From NCBI GenBank assembly GCA_023250495.1, contig JAHFAP010000133.1, forward strand, positions 1-8,692: a DNA stretch of 8,692 nt, given 5' to 3'. The DNA is from Deltaproteobacteria bacterium. GTDB lineage: Bacteria > Desulfobacterota > Binatia > UBA9968. The translations under genes were made by a program, and so were the position numbers. The notes under the pieces are model-generated. The model did no database searches. It was not told the DNA's origin and worked only from the letters and a program-made list of their open reading frames with translations. Positions 1 through 5,999 of this stretch are shown piece by piece. How positions within the stretch are numbered: position 1 is the stretch's first letter; each line of letters opens with the position of its first letter.

Positions 1-1
1 C

Positions 2-931
2 AAGCAGCTCGGATTGCCGATGATGGTATCGGAGAATACCTCGCCCTTTGGCACAGCATTTACCGTTTCCATCGACGGAGCTGCGAATGTCACCACAGGG
101 ATTTCCGCGGCTGACCGAGCTCAGACCATTTTAGCTGCCGTCGCTGATGATGCTCTGCCTGAGGACCTGGTCACTCCGGGCCATCTCTTCCCCCTCCGGG
201 CGAGAAAAGGGGGCGTCTTAGTGCGCACCGGCCAGACCGAAGGTTCCGTGGACTTGGCGCGATTGGCCGGGCTCAAACCCGCTGGGGTGATCTGCGAGGT
301 CATGAATGATGATGGCAGCATGGCCCGCCTGCCAGATATAGAGAAGTTCGCCGCCGAGCACGGGCTAAAAGTCGTTATCATTGCAGATCTCATCCAGTAC
401 CGGCTGCGCAATGACTGTCTGGTCTATCGGGTCGCCTCCGCTCACCTGCCGACGAGATTGGGAGGCGAGTTTCGGGCGGTGGTCTATAACACCCATGTGG
501 ATCAGAGCGAGCACCTGGCTCTGATCAAAGGGGAGATCGCCCCTCACGAAGAAACTCTGGTTCGGGTCCACTCCAAATACGTTCCCGGAGATGTCTTCGG
601 TTTTGAATTTCTCAATACGGGCGCCGTGATCCAGCGCTCTATGGAGATGATCGCCAAGGAAGGCAAAGGGGTGATTTTATACCTGCAGACCGAGGGAAAG
701 GAATTGCGGCCCGCGAGGATGACCTATCCAACTGTCGAAGGCAAGAGAAAGACCGATATCAACCCTTCTTTCGTCTATCAGGCTGACTTCAGGGAATTCG
801 GAATCGGCGCTCAGATCTTGAGGGATTTAGGGGTGCGGAAAATGCGCCTGCTCACCAACAACCGGAGAAACCTTGTCGGACTGTCCGGCTATGGATTGGA
901 GATCGCGGATCTGATTCCCCTCGCCTCGTAG
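2..931 (+). CDS. ribBX: RibBX-type 3,4-dihydroxy-2-butanone-4-phosphate synthase with degenerate GTP cyclohydrolase II-like domain (5' partial)
   Basis: The reading frame is open from the left edge. By alignment from memory with E. coli RibB it enters near residue 76, so about 75 N-terminal residues, including the acidic metal-binding loop, lie outside the window. RibB makes 3,4-dihydroxy-2-butanone 4-phosphate from ribulose 5-phosphate for riboflavin synthesis. Recognisable RibB motifs are PMMVSENTS, TTGISAADR, PGHLFPLRA and CEVMNDDGSMAR. The motif normally reading GHTE is GQTE here (CAG codon at 233-235), replacing the His that binds catalytic metal. The second half follows the GTP cyclohydrolase II fold (RVHS, GDVFG, REFGIGAQILRDLGVRKMRL, LSGYGLEI). 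Its three zinc cysteines are replaced by Tyr (578-580), Leu (611-613) and Thr (617-619), and the QEGRGIGL motif is TEGKELRP. RibA activity is therefore not expected. This matches the RibBX architecture known in proteobacteria. A TTG at 14 and ATGs at 20 and 23 are internal codons, not the start. Confidence 0.88.
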   Translation, partial: KQLGLPMMVSENTSPFGTAFTVSIDGAANVTTGISAADRAQTILAAVADDALPEDLVTPGHLFPLRARKGGVLVRTGQTEGSVDLARLAGLKPAGVICEVMNDDGSMARLPDIEKFAAEHGLKVVIIADLIQYRLRNDCLVYRVASAHLPTRLGGEFRAVVYNTHVDQSEHLALIKGEIAPHEETLVRVHSKYVPGDVFGFEFLNTGAVIQRSMEMIAKEGKGVILYLQTEGKELRPARMTYPTVEGKRKTDINPSFVYQADFREFGIGAQILRDLGVRKMRLLTNNRRNLVGLSGYGLEIADLIPLAS

Positions 932-962
932 GCTCCGCATAGCCGGGAGGTAGGGCGGAGCC
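931..962. repeat. Short inverted repeat just after ribBX
   Basis: Perfect 8-bp arms (ggctccgc at 931-938 and gcggagcc at 955-962) enclose a 16-nt loop, beginning at the last base of the ribBX stop codon. No T-run follows, so it is not a canonical intrinsic terminator. The right arm runs into cagtcgaagcggtgaacga, which resembles the interspersed repeat found at 1867-1955. It may be a degenerate copy of that family. Confidence 0.4.
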
Positions 963-1026
963 AGTCGAAGCGGTGAACGATTAAGCGCGCAAGCCTTGAA
1001 CGAAAATCAGTCGAAAGGGGTAAGCC

Positions 1027-1236
1027 ATGCCCATCTACGAGTACCGCTGCCGCCGTTGTGATGGCAGCTTTGAGGAGCTTGTCCGCTCCGCCAGTGAATC
1101 AGTCGCCTGTCCCGAGTGCGCGAGCCCGGAGGTGGAGCGGCTGCTTTCGGTTTTCAGCTCGCCGGGAGATACGAGGGGTGCAGCAGGGGGAGGCGGGGGT
1201 TGTGGCTGCACGCCGCAGACGTGCGGCTGCCACTAA
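1027..1236 (+). CDS. FmdB-family small zinc-ribbon protein
   Basis: A 69-residue protein opening with MPIYEYRCRRC, the signature start of the FmdB/CxxC_CxxC_SSSS putative regulatory family. Zinc-binding pairs are C8-x2-C11 and C28-x2-C31. The domain is followed by a short linker (VERLLSVFSS) and a Gly-rich tail ending GCGCTPQTCGCH (C59, C61, C66, C68, H69), which could bind a second metal. A purine-rich ribosome site (aaagggg) lies six bases before the ATG. FmdB was named for a proposed regulator of formamidase/amidase genes, but most members have no defined role and none is claimed here. The gene is 95 bp downstream of ribBX on the same strand and convergent with the next gene. It is probably cytoplasmic; no signal peptide or membrane segment is seen. 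Confidence 0.85.
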   Translation: MPIYEYRCRRCDGSFEELVRSASESVACPECASPEVERLLSVFSSPGDTRGAAGGGGGCGCTPQTCGCH

Positions 1237-1296
1237 CTTAAAGGATGAAGGATGAAAGCGGAAGGATGGAGGACGTCACACGTCACCTCTCGTTCT

Positions 1297-1821
1297 TTAT
1301 GCAGCCTCTAGCGGGCTCAAATAACCGGCGAGGGCCGACTTCAACTCTTTAAGGGCCACCTCCACATTGGGAAAAAGCCTCTCTTCGACCAGTTCGTTGC
1401 GCACCCAGTAGTCTAAAGAGGGGGCTTCGGTAAAGTTGATGTCGAGCAATCTCTCGCCTATCGGCTCTCCCGTGATCAGTAGCCTCACCGAATAACCGGC
1501 GTCGATAAGCAGCGCGCGCGCGTCCGCGGGAAGCTGCAGGGCGTTCTTGATCTTGTCCAGTCCGTTCGCCGGATAGCTTCCCACGCCCAGGGAAAAGTAG
1601 CTCCATCCTAGCGGCGCCGCAGAAAACTCTTGCAAGATTCTGGGATTGATATCGACGACGTTTCGGACCGCCCGTTCCTGGCTGTAGTCTTTGAGCATCT
1701 CATAAACCCACTTCTCGATGATGCCTCGTTCGAGCGGGGGGGTCTTTTCGCGCTCCTTGACCGGCCCCCGGTCGATCCACCACTTGAGCTCTTCCACGGG
1801 CGGGGTTTTTTCGTCAGCCAT
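1297..1821 (-). CDS. Unknown 174-aa cytoplasmic protein
   Basis: I do not recognise the family. The protein is 174 residues, has no cysteine, no signal peptide and no membrane segment. It starts with a charged, Pro-containing region (ADEKTPPVEELKWWIDRG, then EKTPPLERGIIEKWVYEMLKDY). A mixed region with aromatic and Gly residues (APLGWSYFSLGVGSYPANG) follows, and the C-terminus looks helical (VEVALKELKSALAGYLSPL). The frame is open and codon choice looks like a real gene. The ATG at 1821 has no clear Shine-Dalgarno sequence (only aaag nearby); a later Met at residue 42 is possible but would lose the conserved-looking N-terminus. It is the last of three minus-strand genes, but a 170-bp gap with repeats separates it from the Pht5-like gene, so cotranscription is uncertain. 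It converges with the FmdB gene across 60 bp that show no good terminator. Confidence 0.6.
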   Translation of the reverse strand: MADEKTPPVEELKWWIDRGPVKEREKTPPLERGIIEKWVYEMLKDYSQERAVRNVVDINPRILQEFSAAPLGWSYFSLGVGSYPANGLDKIKNALQLPADARALLIDAGYSVRLLITGEPIGERLLDINFTEAPSLDYWVRNELVEERLFPNVEVALKELKSALAGYLSPLEAA

Positions 1822-1866
1822 AATCTTTAAGAATTTTAGATTTTCGATTTTAGACTTCGTCGTGAG

Positions 1867-1955
1867 CCTTCGGCCCGAGCTCAGGCCGAGGGCTCAGTCG
1901 AACGATTGAATCCAAAACGGTTCGACTCTGCTCACCGTCCTGAGCCCGCCGAAGG
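1867..1955. repeat. Inverted pair of REP-like interspersed repeats
   Basis: Two related copies of 36-37 nt face each other across a 16-nt spacer. The left copy (1867-1903) begins ccttcggcccgagctcagg and ends agtcgaac. The right copy (1920-1955) begins gttcgactctgctcaccg and ends gcccgccgaagg. Read in the same orientation they share CCTTCGGC, GCTCAGG and AGTCGAAC, with differences between. The sequence resembles the CCTTCGAC...GCTCAGGACGGTGAGC elements common between genes in many environmental bacterial genomes. The pair could fold into one long hairpin. It fills most of the 170-bp gap between the Pht5-like gene and the 174-aa gene; the rest of the gap is AT-rich filler with the related strings attttagattttcgattttag and tgtaaaatcga. 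Confidence 0.65.
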
Positions 1956-1991
1956 ATCGGCAATCCCAAATGTAAAATCGAACCCCTCGCC

Positions 1992-2984
1992 TCATATTTT
2001 AAACTCATCTAGCGTACTGGGAGCGAAGAGACTTTTCAACTCCAGCCGGCTCTTGATGAGACCTTGCTCGTGGGCGTATTGCACGAGAGTCTCCAGCACG
2101 TGGCGGTTGGCCTCTAGTCCATAAGGCCAAAGCTCCTCTCCAAAGAGTTCTCTCTCCTCTTCCATCCCGGCGATCGACCAGGCGAGCATGTATTTAAGCG
2201 CGGAGAATTCGTACATCGCCTCCTGGCAGATACTCTTGGACTCGGCAAAGGCCTTGCACAAGCTCTGGGCCACCCAGAGATTTTTCTCGTAGAAATCTTC
2301 TCTTAGGGCGACGGTATGCATGACCGGGAAGATTTTTGTGCGCCGGTAGTAGTCCCTCTCCACCTCCGGGAAATTGGGGATGAGTCTTCGGACCTTTGGA
2401 GAGCGGCGCACGAAAGGGGACGGCATATGGGCCGATATCATCGCGTCGATCTCTCCTCGCTCCAGCATGGAAGAGAGCGTTTGGTCGGGGCCGATCGGCC
2501 GGATGTCGAGGCTTTTCGGCAGGTCGTGCTTGATTTTGTCCTCGCGGCCGGGATGCTCCTCCCCTCCGGTAAACCATTTCATCTGCTCAGGCTTCACCCC
2601 GTACTCGTGCTGCAAGATTCCCCGCGCCCAGATCGCCATCGTGATCTGGTATTCGGGGACGCCCACCCGCTTGCCGGCGAGGTCTTTGGGCTCCTTGATG
2701 CCCGATGCTGTGTTGATGTAGACGCAGGAGTGGCGAAAGGCGCGCGAGGGAAAGACCGGTATAGCAATGAGCTTGGGAAAGCCCTTCTCTCGCGCCATGA
2801 GGTAAGAGCCCATGGAAAGCTCGGCGGCGTCGAACTCCTGGTAGCGAAGCATGCGCCAGAAGGTCTCCTCGACCCGAAGAGGCAGATAGGTCAACTCCAC
2901 GCCTTCGACTTGAACCCTGCCGTCCTGAAGGGCTCGAGTGCGGTCATAATCCCAGCAGGCCAACGTGAGATGGATTTTTCCCAT
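1992..2984 (-). CDS. 4,5-dihydroxyphthalate decarboxylase-like (Pht5-like) protein
   Basis: 330 residues, about the length of Pht5, the enzyme that decarboxylates 4,5-dihydroxyphthalate to protocatechuate. The family has a periplasmic-binding-protein-like fold and is often annotated as a substrate-binding protein. Supporting segments are LACWDYDRTRALQDGRV near the N-terminus, GVELTYLPLRVEETFWRML (about residues 28-47), FDAAELSMGSYL (53-64), DLAGKRVGVPEYQITMAIWARG (about 101-122) and a C-terminal region with RHVLETLVQYAHEQGL. There is no signal peptide, so the protein should stay in the cytoplasm. That favours an enzyme over a transport receptor. The ATG at 2984 is preceded by a strong ribosome site (gaggag, spacer aacaaca). 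It follows the 86-aa gene with a 45-bp gap and probably shares its transcript. The true substrate is unknown: homologues occur widely in bacteria with no phthalate pathway. Family assignment is firm, substrate is not. Confidence 0.8.
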   Translation of the reverse strand: MGKIHLTLACWDYDRTRALQDGRVQVEGVELTYLPLRVEETFWRMLRYQEFDAAELSMGSYLMAREKGFPKLIAIPVFPSRAFRHSCVYINTASGIKEPKDLAGKRVGVPEYQITMAIWARGILQHEYGVKPEQMKWFTGGEEHPGREDKIKHDLPKSLDIRPIGPDQTLSSMLERGEIDAMISAHMPSPFVRRSPKVRRLIPNFPEVERDYYRRTKIFPVMHTVALREDFYEKNLWVAQSLCKAFAESKSICQEAMYEFSALKYMLAWSIAGMEEERELFGEELWPYGLEANRHVLETLVQYAHEQGLIKSRLELKSLFAPSTLDEFKI

Positions 2985-3029
2985 TGTTGTTCTCCTCGCA
3001 TCAATCGGGTCAACTCAGCTCGCGATCCT

Positions 3030-3290
3030 TCAGTTTTTTGTTTTGATTCCAGCGAGAAATTGAGAGGCGCCAATGACGAATTGCTCCCCATCGCCTTGAA
3101 GCACTAAAGCTGGCTCGCCAGAGGCTAGAGTCGTCCGACTTAGAACCGTATAGGGCTTGCCACGGAACTCGACCTGCTGCCCTATAGCAAAGCGCTTGAG
3201 GTGCAGGTGATCTGGAAGCGGCTCAATCTTCTCCATCGTCGGATGCTTCATATCATATCGCAGAGCAAAGCTGAAATCCGAAGAAGGCAA
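3030..3290 (-). CDS. Unknown small protein (up to 86 aa)
   Basis: I do not recognise the family. The conserved-looking part reads LKRFAIGQQVEFRGKPYTVL, then a short hydrophilic stretch and EPALVLQGDGEQFVIGASQF. The alternation of beta-type segments suggests a small SH3-like or beta-barrel fold; this is inference. The longest frame uses a TTG at 3290. ATG codons at 3251 (73 aa) and 3236 (68 aa) are reasonable alternatives, and none of the three has a clear Shine-Dalgarno sequence. The gene sits 45 bp upstream of the Pht5-like gene on the same strand and is divergent from the dehydrogenase operon, so it would be the first gene of the minus-strand unit. No cysteine, signal peptide or membrane segment is seen. 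Confidence 0.5.
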   Translation of the reverse strand: MPSSDFSFALRYDMKHPTMEKIEPLPDHLHLKRFAIGQQVEFRGKPYTVLSRTTLASGEPALVLQGDGEQFVIGASQFLAGIKTKN

Positions 3291-3311
3291 CAGGCGAGAG
3301 GCAATAGAAAA

Positions 3312-3345
3312 GCTGTAGGGGCGGTTCGCGAACCGCCCCTACAGC
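3312..3345. repeat. Perfect 34-bp palindrome in the divergent intergenic region
   Basis: Arms of 17 bp (gctgtaggggcggttcg at 3312-3328 and its exact complement at 3329-3345) abut with no spacer. The core GTAGGGGCGGTTCGCGAACCGCCCCTAC is a type of palindrome dispersed between genes in many unrelated environmental bacteria. It lies between two divergent genes, so it is not placed as a terminator, and no T-run flanks it. A dispersed repeat is likelier than an operator. Confidence 0.75.
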
Positions 3346-3353
3346 GCTAAGAA

Positions 3354-3382
3354 TTGACAACCCTATACCCTGAGATTAGAGT
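3354..3382 (+). promoter_or_regulatory. Probable sigma70-type promoter of the + operon
   Basis: A perfect -35 hexamer TTGACA (3354-3359) is followed after 17 bp by tagagt (3377-3382), which matches TATAAT at four of six positions. Transcription would start near 3390, leaving a short leader before the ATG at 3407. A small inverted repeat (gaga-ttagag-tctc, 3372-3385) overlaps the -10 region and could be an operator, though it is too short to weigh much. Confidence 0.5.
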
Positions 3383-3406
3383 CTCAACTCCATGGGAGAA
3401 AATAAG

Positions 3407-4333
3407 ATGCGTATCGCCGTCATGGGCGCAGGCGCCGTGGGCGGCTATTTCGGCGCGCGGCTCGCAGCCGCAGGGCAGAACGTCGCCTTCATCGCGCGCG
3501 GAAGGCACCTCGAGGCGATGCGCAAAGAGGGTCTGAAAGTAAAAAGCATTCACGGCGACCTTCATATTCGGTCTCTCTTTACCTCCGACCCTGAGGACAT
3601 TGGCCCCGTGGATCTCATCCTCTTTTGCGTGAAGTCCTACGACACCGAGGAGGCGGCCGCGAAGTTGGCGCCTATGGTGGGCGAGAAAACAGTCATTCTC
3701 TCTTTGCAAAACGGCGTCGATAACCCGGACAAGATCGCCGCGCTTTGGAGTAAAGCTCGGACCTTGGCGGGAGTTGTCTATCTCGGAGCGCTCGTTTCAG
3801 CGCCTGGAGTCATCGAACACAGCGCAGGAGGGCGGATCGTCCTGGGCGACCTGGATGGAGAAGCAAGCGGAGGCGCAAAGCGCGCCCAGCAGATCTTCTC
3901 TGATGCGCAAATTCCCTGCGCGGTCAGCGCGGAGATCCGCAAGGTCATGTGGGCGAAGCTCGTCTGGAATGCTCCCTTTTGCGCTCTCTCTTGTCTCGCA
4001 CGGGCGACGGTTAAAGAGATTGTCGAATCGGATTCTTTGCGGAAGCTTGCCGCGGATTGCATGGACGAGGTCAAGGAAGCGGCCCGTTGTGCGGGCCTAG
4101 AGCTGGGATCATCGATCGTTGAAGAGACATTCAACTTCTCGCGCGGTCTGGGAGACTTTAAGCCGTCCATGCTCCAAGACCTGGAAGCGGGGAAACCGCT
4201 CGAGTACGAAGCCTTAAACGGGATCATCGTCAGTTTGTTGAGTCGCGAGGGAAAGAAGGCCCCCATTAACGAAACCTGTTACGCGGTCCTGAAATTTCTC
4301 GATCATAAGATTCGAGCCGGGAGGGTCAAATAG
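3407..4333 (+). CDS. Ketopantoate reductase family (PanE/ApbA-like) NAD(P)H-dependent dehydrogenase
   Basis: From the ATG at 3407 the protein has 308 residues, normal for the family. That start is chosen because MRIAVMGAGAVGGYFG is the canonical N-terminus and gggaga lies just upstream. An ATG at 3392 would add five residues but lacks a ribosome site. The Rossmann motif GAGAVGGYFG (7-16) binds NADP(H). Family catalytic positions are present: N102 (LQNGV), K184 (MWAKLVWN), N188, S254 (KPSMLQD), E266 and N271 (EYEALNG). The second Asn of the usual N-x3-N after the lysine is Cys192. Classical members reduce 2-dehydropantoate to pantoate in the cytoplasm. Here the gene leads an operon with a cytochrome, an amidohydrolase and a solute-binding protein, 12 bp before the cytochrome, so reduction of another 2-oxo acid or related substrate in a catabolic pathway is plausible. 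Hence no panE symbol is given. Confidence 0.85.
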   Translation: MRIAVMGAGAVGGYFGARLAAAGQNVAFIARGRHLEAMRKEGLKVKSIHGDLHIRSLFTSDPEDIGPVDLILFCVKSYDTEEAAAKLAPMVGEKTVILSLQNGVDNPDKIAALWSKARTLAGVVYLGALVSAPGVIEHSAGGRIVLGDLDGEASGGAKRAQQIFSDAQIPCAVSAEIRKVMWAKLVWNAPFCALSCLARATVKEIVESDSLRKLAADCMDEVKEAARCAGLELGSSIVEETFNFSRGLGDFKPSMLQDLEAGKPLEYEALNGIIVSLLSREGKKAPINETCYAVLKFLDHKIRAGRVK

Positions 4334-4345
4334 GTTTTTCGAGCG

Positions 4346-5221
4346 ATGAGAAATTGCATGTGGTTACTTTCGGTCTTGTTTTTTCTTGTGTTTGGTTTGG
4401 CCGACGCCTGGTCTCAGGAAAATAGCAGCGACCTTATGGAGAGAGGTCAGTATATCTTTTCGTTGGCCGGCGGCTGCGCCTGCCACTCCCCGCCGAAGGG
4501 GACTCCGTACGCGGGCGGCCGCGAGTTTCCGATTCCCATGGGAAAAGTTTACTCGACCAATCTGACTGCGGATAAAGAAACGGGTCTTGGCGGCTGGTCG
4601 GAGAAACAGATCCACGATGCGATGGTCAGGGGGATTCGTCCGAACGGCGAGAGCCTTATACCGGCAATGCCCTACGAGGCATATTCCGGCATGGCGGAAG
4701 AAGATCTCAAAGCCCTGGTCGCTTACTTGAGAACTCTCAAGCCGGTGCGTAAAGAGAACCTCTGGCCGCCAGCTCACGTTCGTTTTTTTCGTCCCCTGGT
4801 CACGCCTATATGGCTAAAACTGTTCGGTCGCTTTTATGATCCCCCTGCCAGAGCCCCCGGGAGCGGTATCGAACGCGGACGCTATCTGGTGGAGTATGTC
4901 TCTCTTTGCGGCGACTGCCATACGCCGAAAAACTTTTTGGGGGTGGCGCAGCGATCTCTTTACCTGGCAGGCGCTAAGAAGGGACCTTTAGGCGCAGAGG
5001 TCGCAAACATCACTCCGGATAAAGAAACCGGCATCGGAGAGTGGAGCCGCAACGACATCGCTGAGCTCCTTCTCACCGGAACCAAGCCGGACTTAGATAA
5101 CGTCCAGGGCCTCATGGCCGAGGTGATCGAGGGGGGCTACAAAAACATGAAGCGGGAAGATGCGCTGGCGATTGCGGACTATGTAAAATCCGTCCGGCCG
5201 ATTAAGAATAAGATCAAGTAG
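4346..5221 (+). CDS. Secreted diheme c-type cytochrome with unusual first heme motif
   Basis: A 291-residue protein with an N-terminal signal peptide (hydrophobic residues 6-19, likely cleavage after ADA at 21), so periplasmic. It contains two cytochrome c domains. Domain 1 (about 30-135) has C44-A45-C46-H47 where C-x-x-C-H is expected, with likely axial Met108 (PAMPY). Domain 2 (about 174-285) has a normal C188-G-D-C-H192, with Met257 as likely axial ligand. Each domain repeats the phrase NLTADKETGLGGWS / NITPDKETGIGEWS and a terminal LVAYLRTLKP / IADYVKSVRP, as in the cytochrome subunits that accept electrons from periplasmic dehydrogenases. No membrane anchor follows the signal peptide. 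The ATG at 4346 has only a weak ribosome site (gagcg); the gene is 12 bp after the dehydrogenase and is probably translationally coupled. Its electron donor is not encoded in the window. Confidence 0.88.
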   Translation: MRNCMWLLSVLFFLVFGLADAWSQENSSDLMERGQYIFSLAGGCACHSPPKGTPYAGGREFPIPMGKVYSTNLTADKETGLGGWSEKQIHDAMVRGIRPNGESLIPAMPYEAYSGMAEEDLKALVAYLRTLKPVRKENLWPPAHVRFFRPLVTPIWLKLFGRFYDPPARAPGSGIERGRYLVEYVSLCGDCHTPKNFLGVAQRSLYLAGAKKGPLGAEVANITPDKETGIGEWSRNDIAELLLTGTKPDLDNVQGLMAEVIEGGYKNMKREDALAIADYVKSVRPIKNKIK

Positions 5222-5241
5222 TTTTTTTGTAAGGAGGTCGC

Positions 5242-5985
5242 ATGGCCGGAAGATTTCGAATCATAGATGGCGACGGGCATCTACTGGACGGCCCCGACCT
5301 CGTTTATCGGCGCTACTTGCCGGAACAATACCGCAACCGGAGCGGCCCTTTTTTCCCTCAGTTCGGCTGGGATATTCGCCTGGGCGCAGTCGCGGTCATG
5401 ATGCCGACTTACGTGAGCCCGGGGTTGGAGCTCGGCCAGCCGCAGTTTGACCCGATTTATGCCGAGGCCCAGGAGCTGGGAGTGCCAGTGGCGTTTCATG
5501 CGACGGCCCAGGTTTCCCAGGGTACTGTGCGATTTCACAAGTACCTTGGCGTCCACATGGTCTCGCACCCCTTTGAGCAGATGATTTCGATCATCTCGAT
5601 CATTGCGAACGGCGTGCTCGACCGCTTTCCCAAGCTCAAAGTAGCTTTCCTCGAGGCCGGCATCGGCTGGGTGCCCTATTGGATGGACCGCTTCGATGAG
5701 AAATATCACAAACGGAAAGCCGAAATGACGGCGCTCAAGATGTTGCCGAGTGATTACATCAAAGCCAATCGCTGTTTCTTCACCTGCGAGGGAGAGGAAT
5801 CGGCTCTGCCCTTCATGATTGAACGGTTCGGCGATGACTGCATCCTCTACGCCTCGGACTATCCACATTGGGACACCGATTGGCCCAACACGGCCAAACT
5901 CATCATAGAGCGGAAGGACGTGACCGAGAAAACGAAGGAAAAAATTCTCGGCTTGAACGCTCTGTCTTTCTACCGCTTGGAGTGA
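5242..5985 (+). CDS. Amidohydrolase family 2 (ACMSD-like) metal-dependent hydrolase/decarboxylase, internally shortened
   Basis: A 247-residue member of the amidohydrolase_2 TIM-barrel superfamily, whose members hydrolyse or decarboxylate aromatic and related acids. Visible motifs are IDGDGH (D11, H13) at the N-terminus, H86 (VAFHAT), H109 (VSHPFEQ), LEAGIGWVPYWMDR (137-150) and SDYPHWD (D206), a full set of likely metal or catalytic positions. Related proteins of this kind are usually about 340-370 residues. The missing part lies around residues 43-49 (nt 5368-5390), where the early GWD segment joins directly to RLGAVAVMMPT, skipping the usual RAYNDWL...ALLPLQD region. Both ends stay in frame. 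The ATG at 5242 has a near-perfect ribosome site (aaggagg, four bases before it), 20 bp after the cytochrome gene. No signal peptide, so cytoplasmic. It may be a working variant, a decaying gene or an assembly collapse. Confidence 0.82.
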   Translation: MAGRFRIIDGDGHLLDGPDLVYRRYLPEQYRNRSGPFFPQFGWDIRLGAVAVMMPTYVSPGLELGQPQFDPIYAEAQELGVPVAFHATAQVSQGTVRFHKYLGVHMVSHPFEQMISIISIIANGVLDRFPKLKVAFLEAGIGWVPYWMDRFDEKYHKRKAEMTALKMLPSDYIKANRCFFTCEGEESALPFMIERFGDDCILYASDYPHWDTDWPNTAKLIIERKDVTEKTKEKILGLNALSFYRLE

Positions 5986-5999
5986 AGTTGTGAGGAACT

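Noticed and set aside
1237..1296. Short aaggatg direct repeats and acgtcac doublet between the convergent genes
   Set aside because: The copies are too few and too short to be a designed array. There is no hairpin with a T-run to call a terminator.
2316..3107. 263-aa open frame on the + strand opposite the Pht5-like gene
   Set aside because: It lies antisense to a gene with clear family motifs and a strong ribosome site. Its own translation shows no family motif.
3312..3345. Palindrome as an intrinsic terminator
   Set aside because: It lies between divergent genes and has no adjacent T-run, so termination is not its evident role.
3778..4266. 162-aa open frame on the - strand inside the dehydrogenase gene
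   Set aside because: It is antisense to conserved PanE/ApbA motifs and has Ser/Arg-rich shadow composition.
5281..5868. 195-aa open frame on the - strand inside the amidohydrolase gene
   Set aside because: It is antisense to a gene with intact metal-site motifs, and nothing recognisable is encoded.
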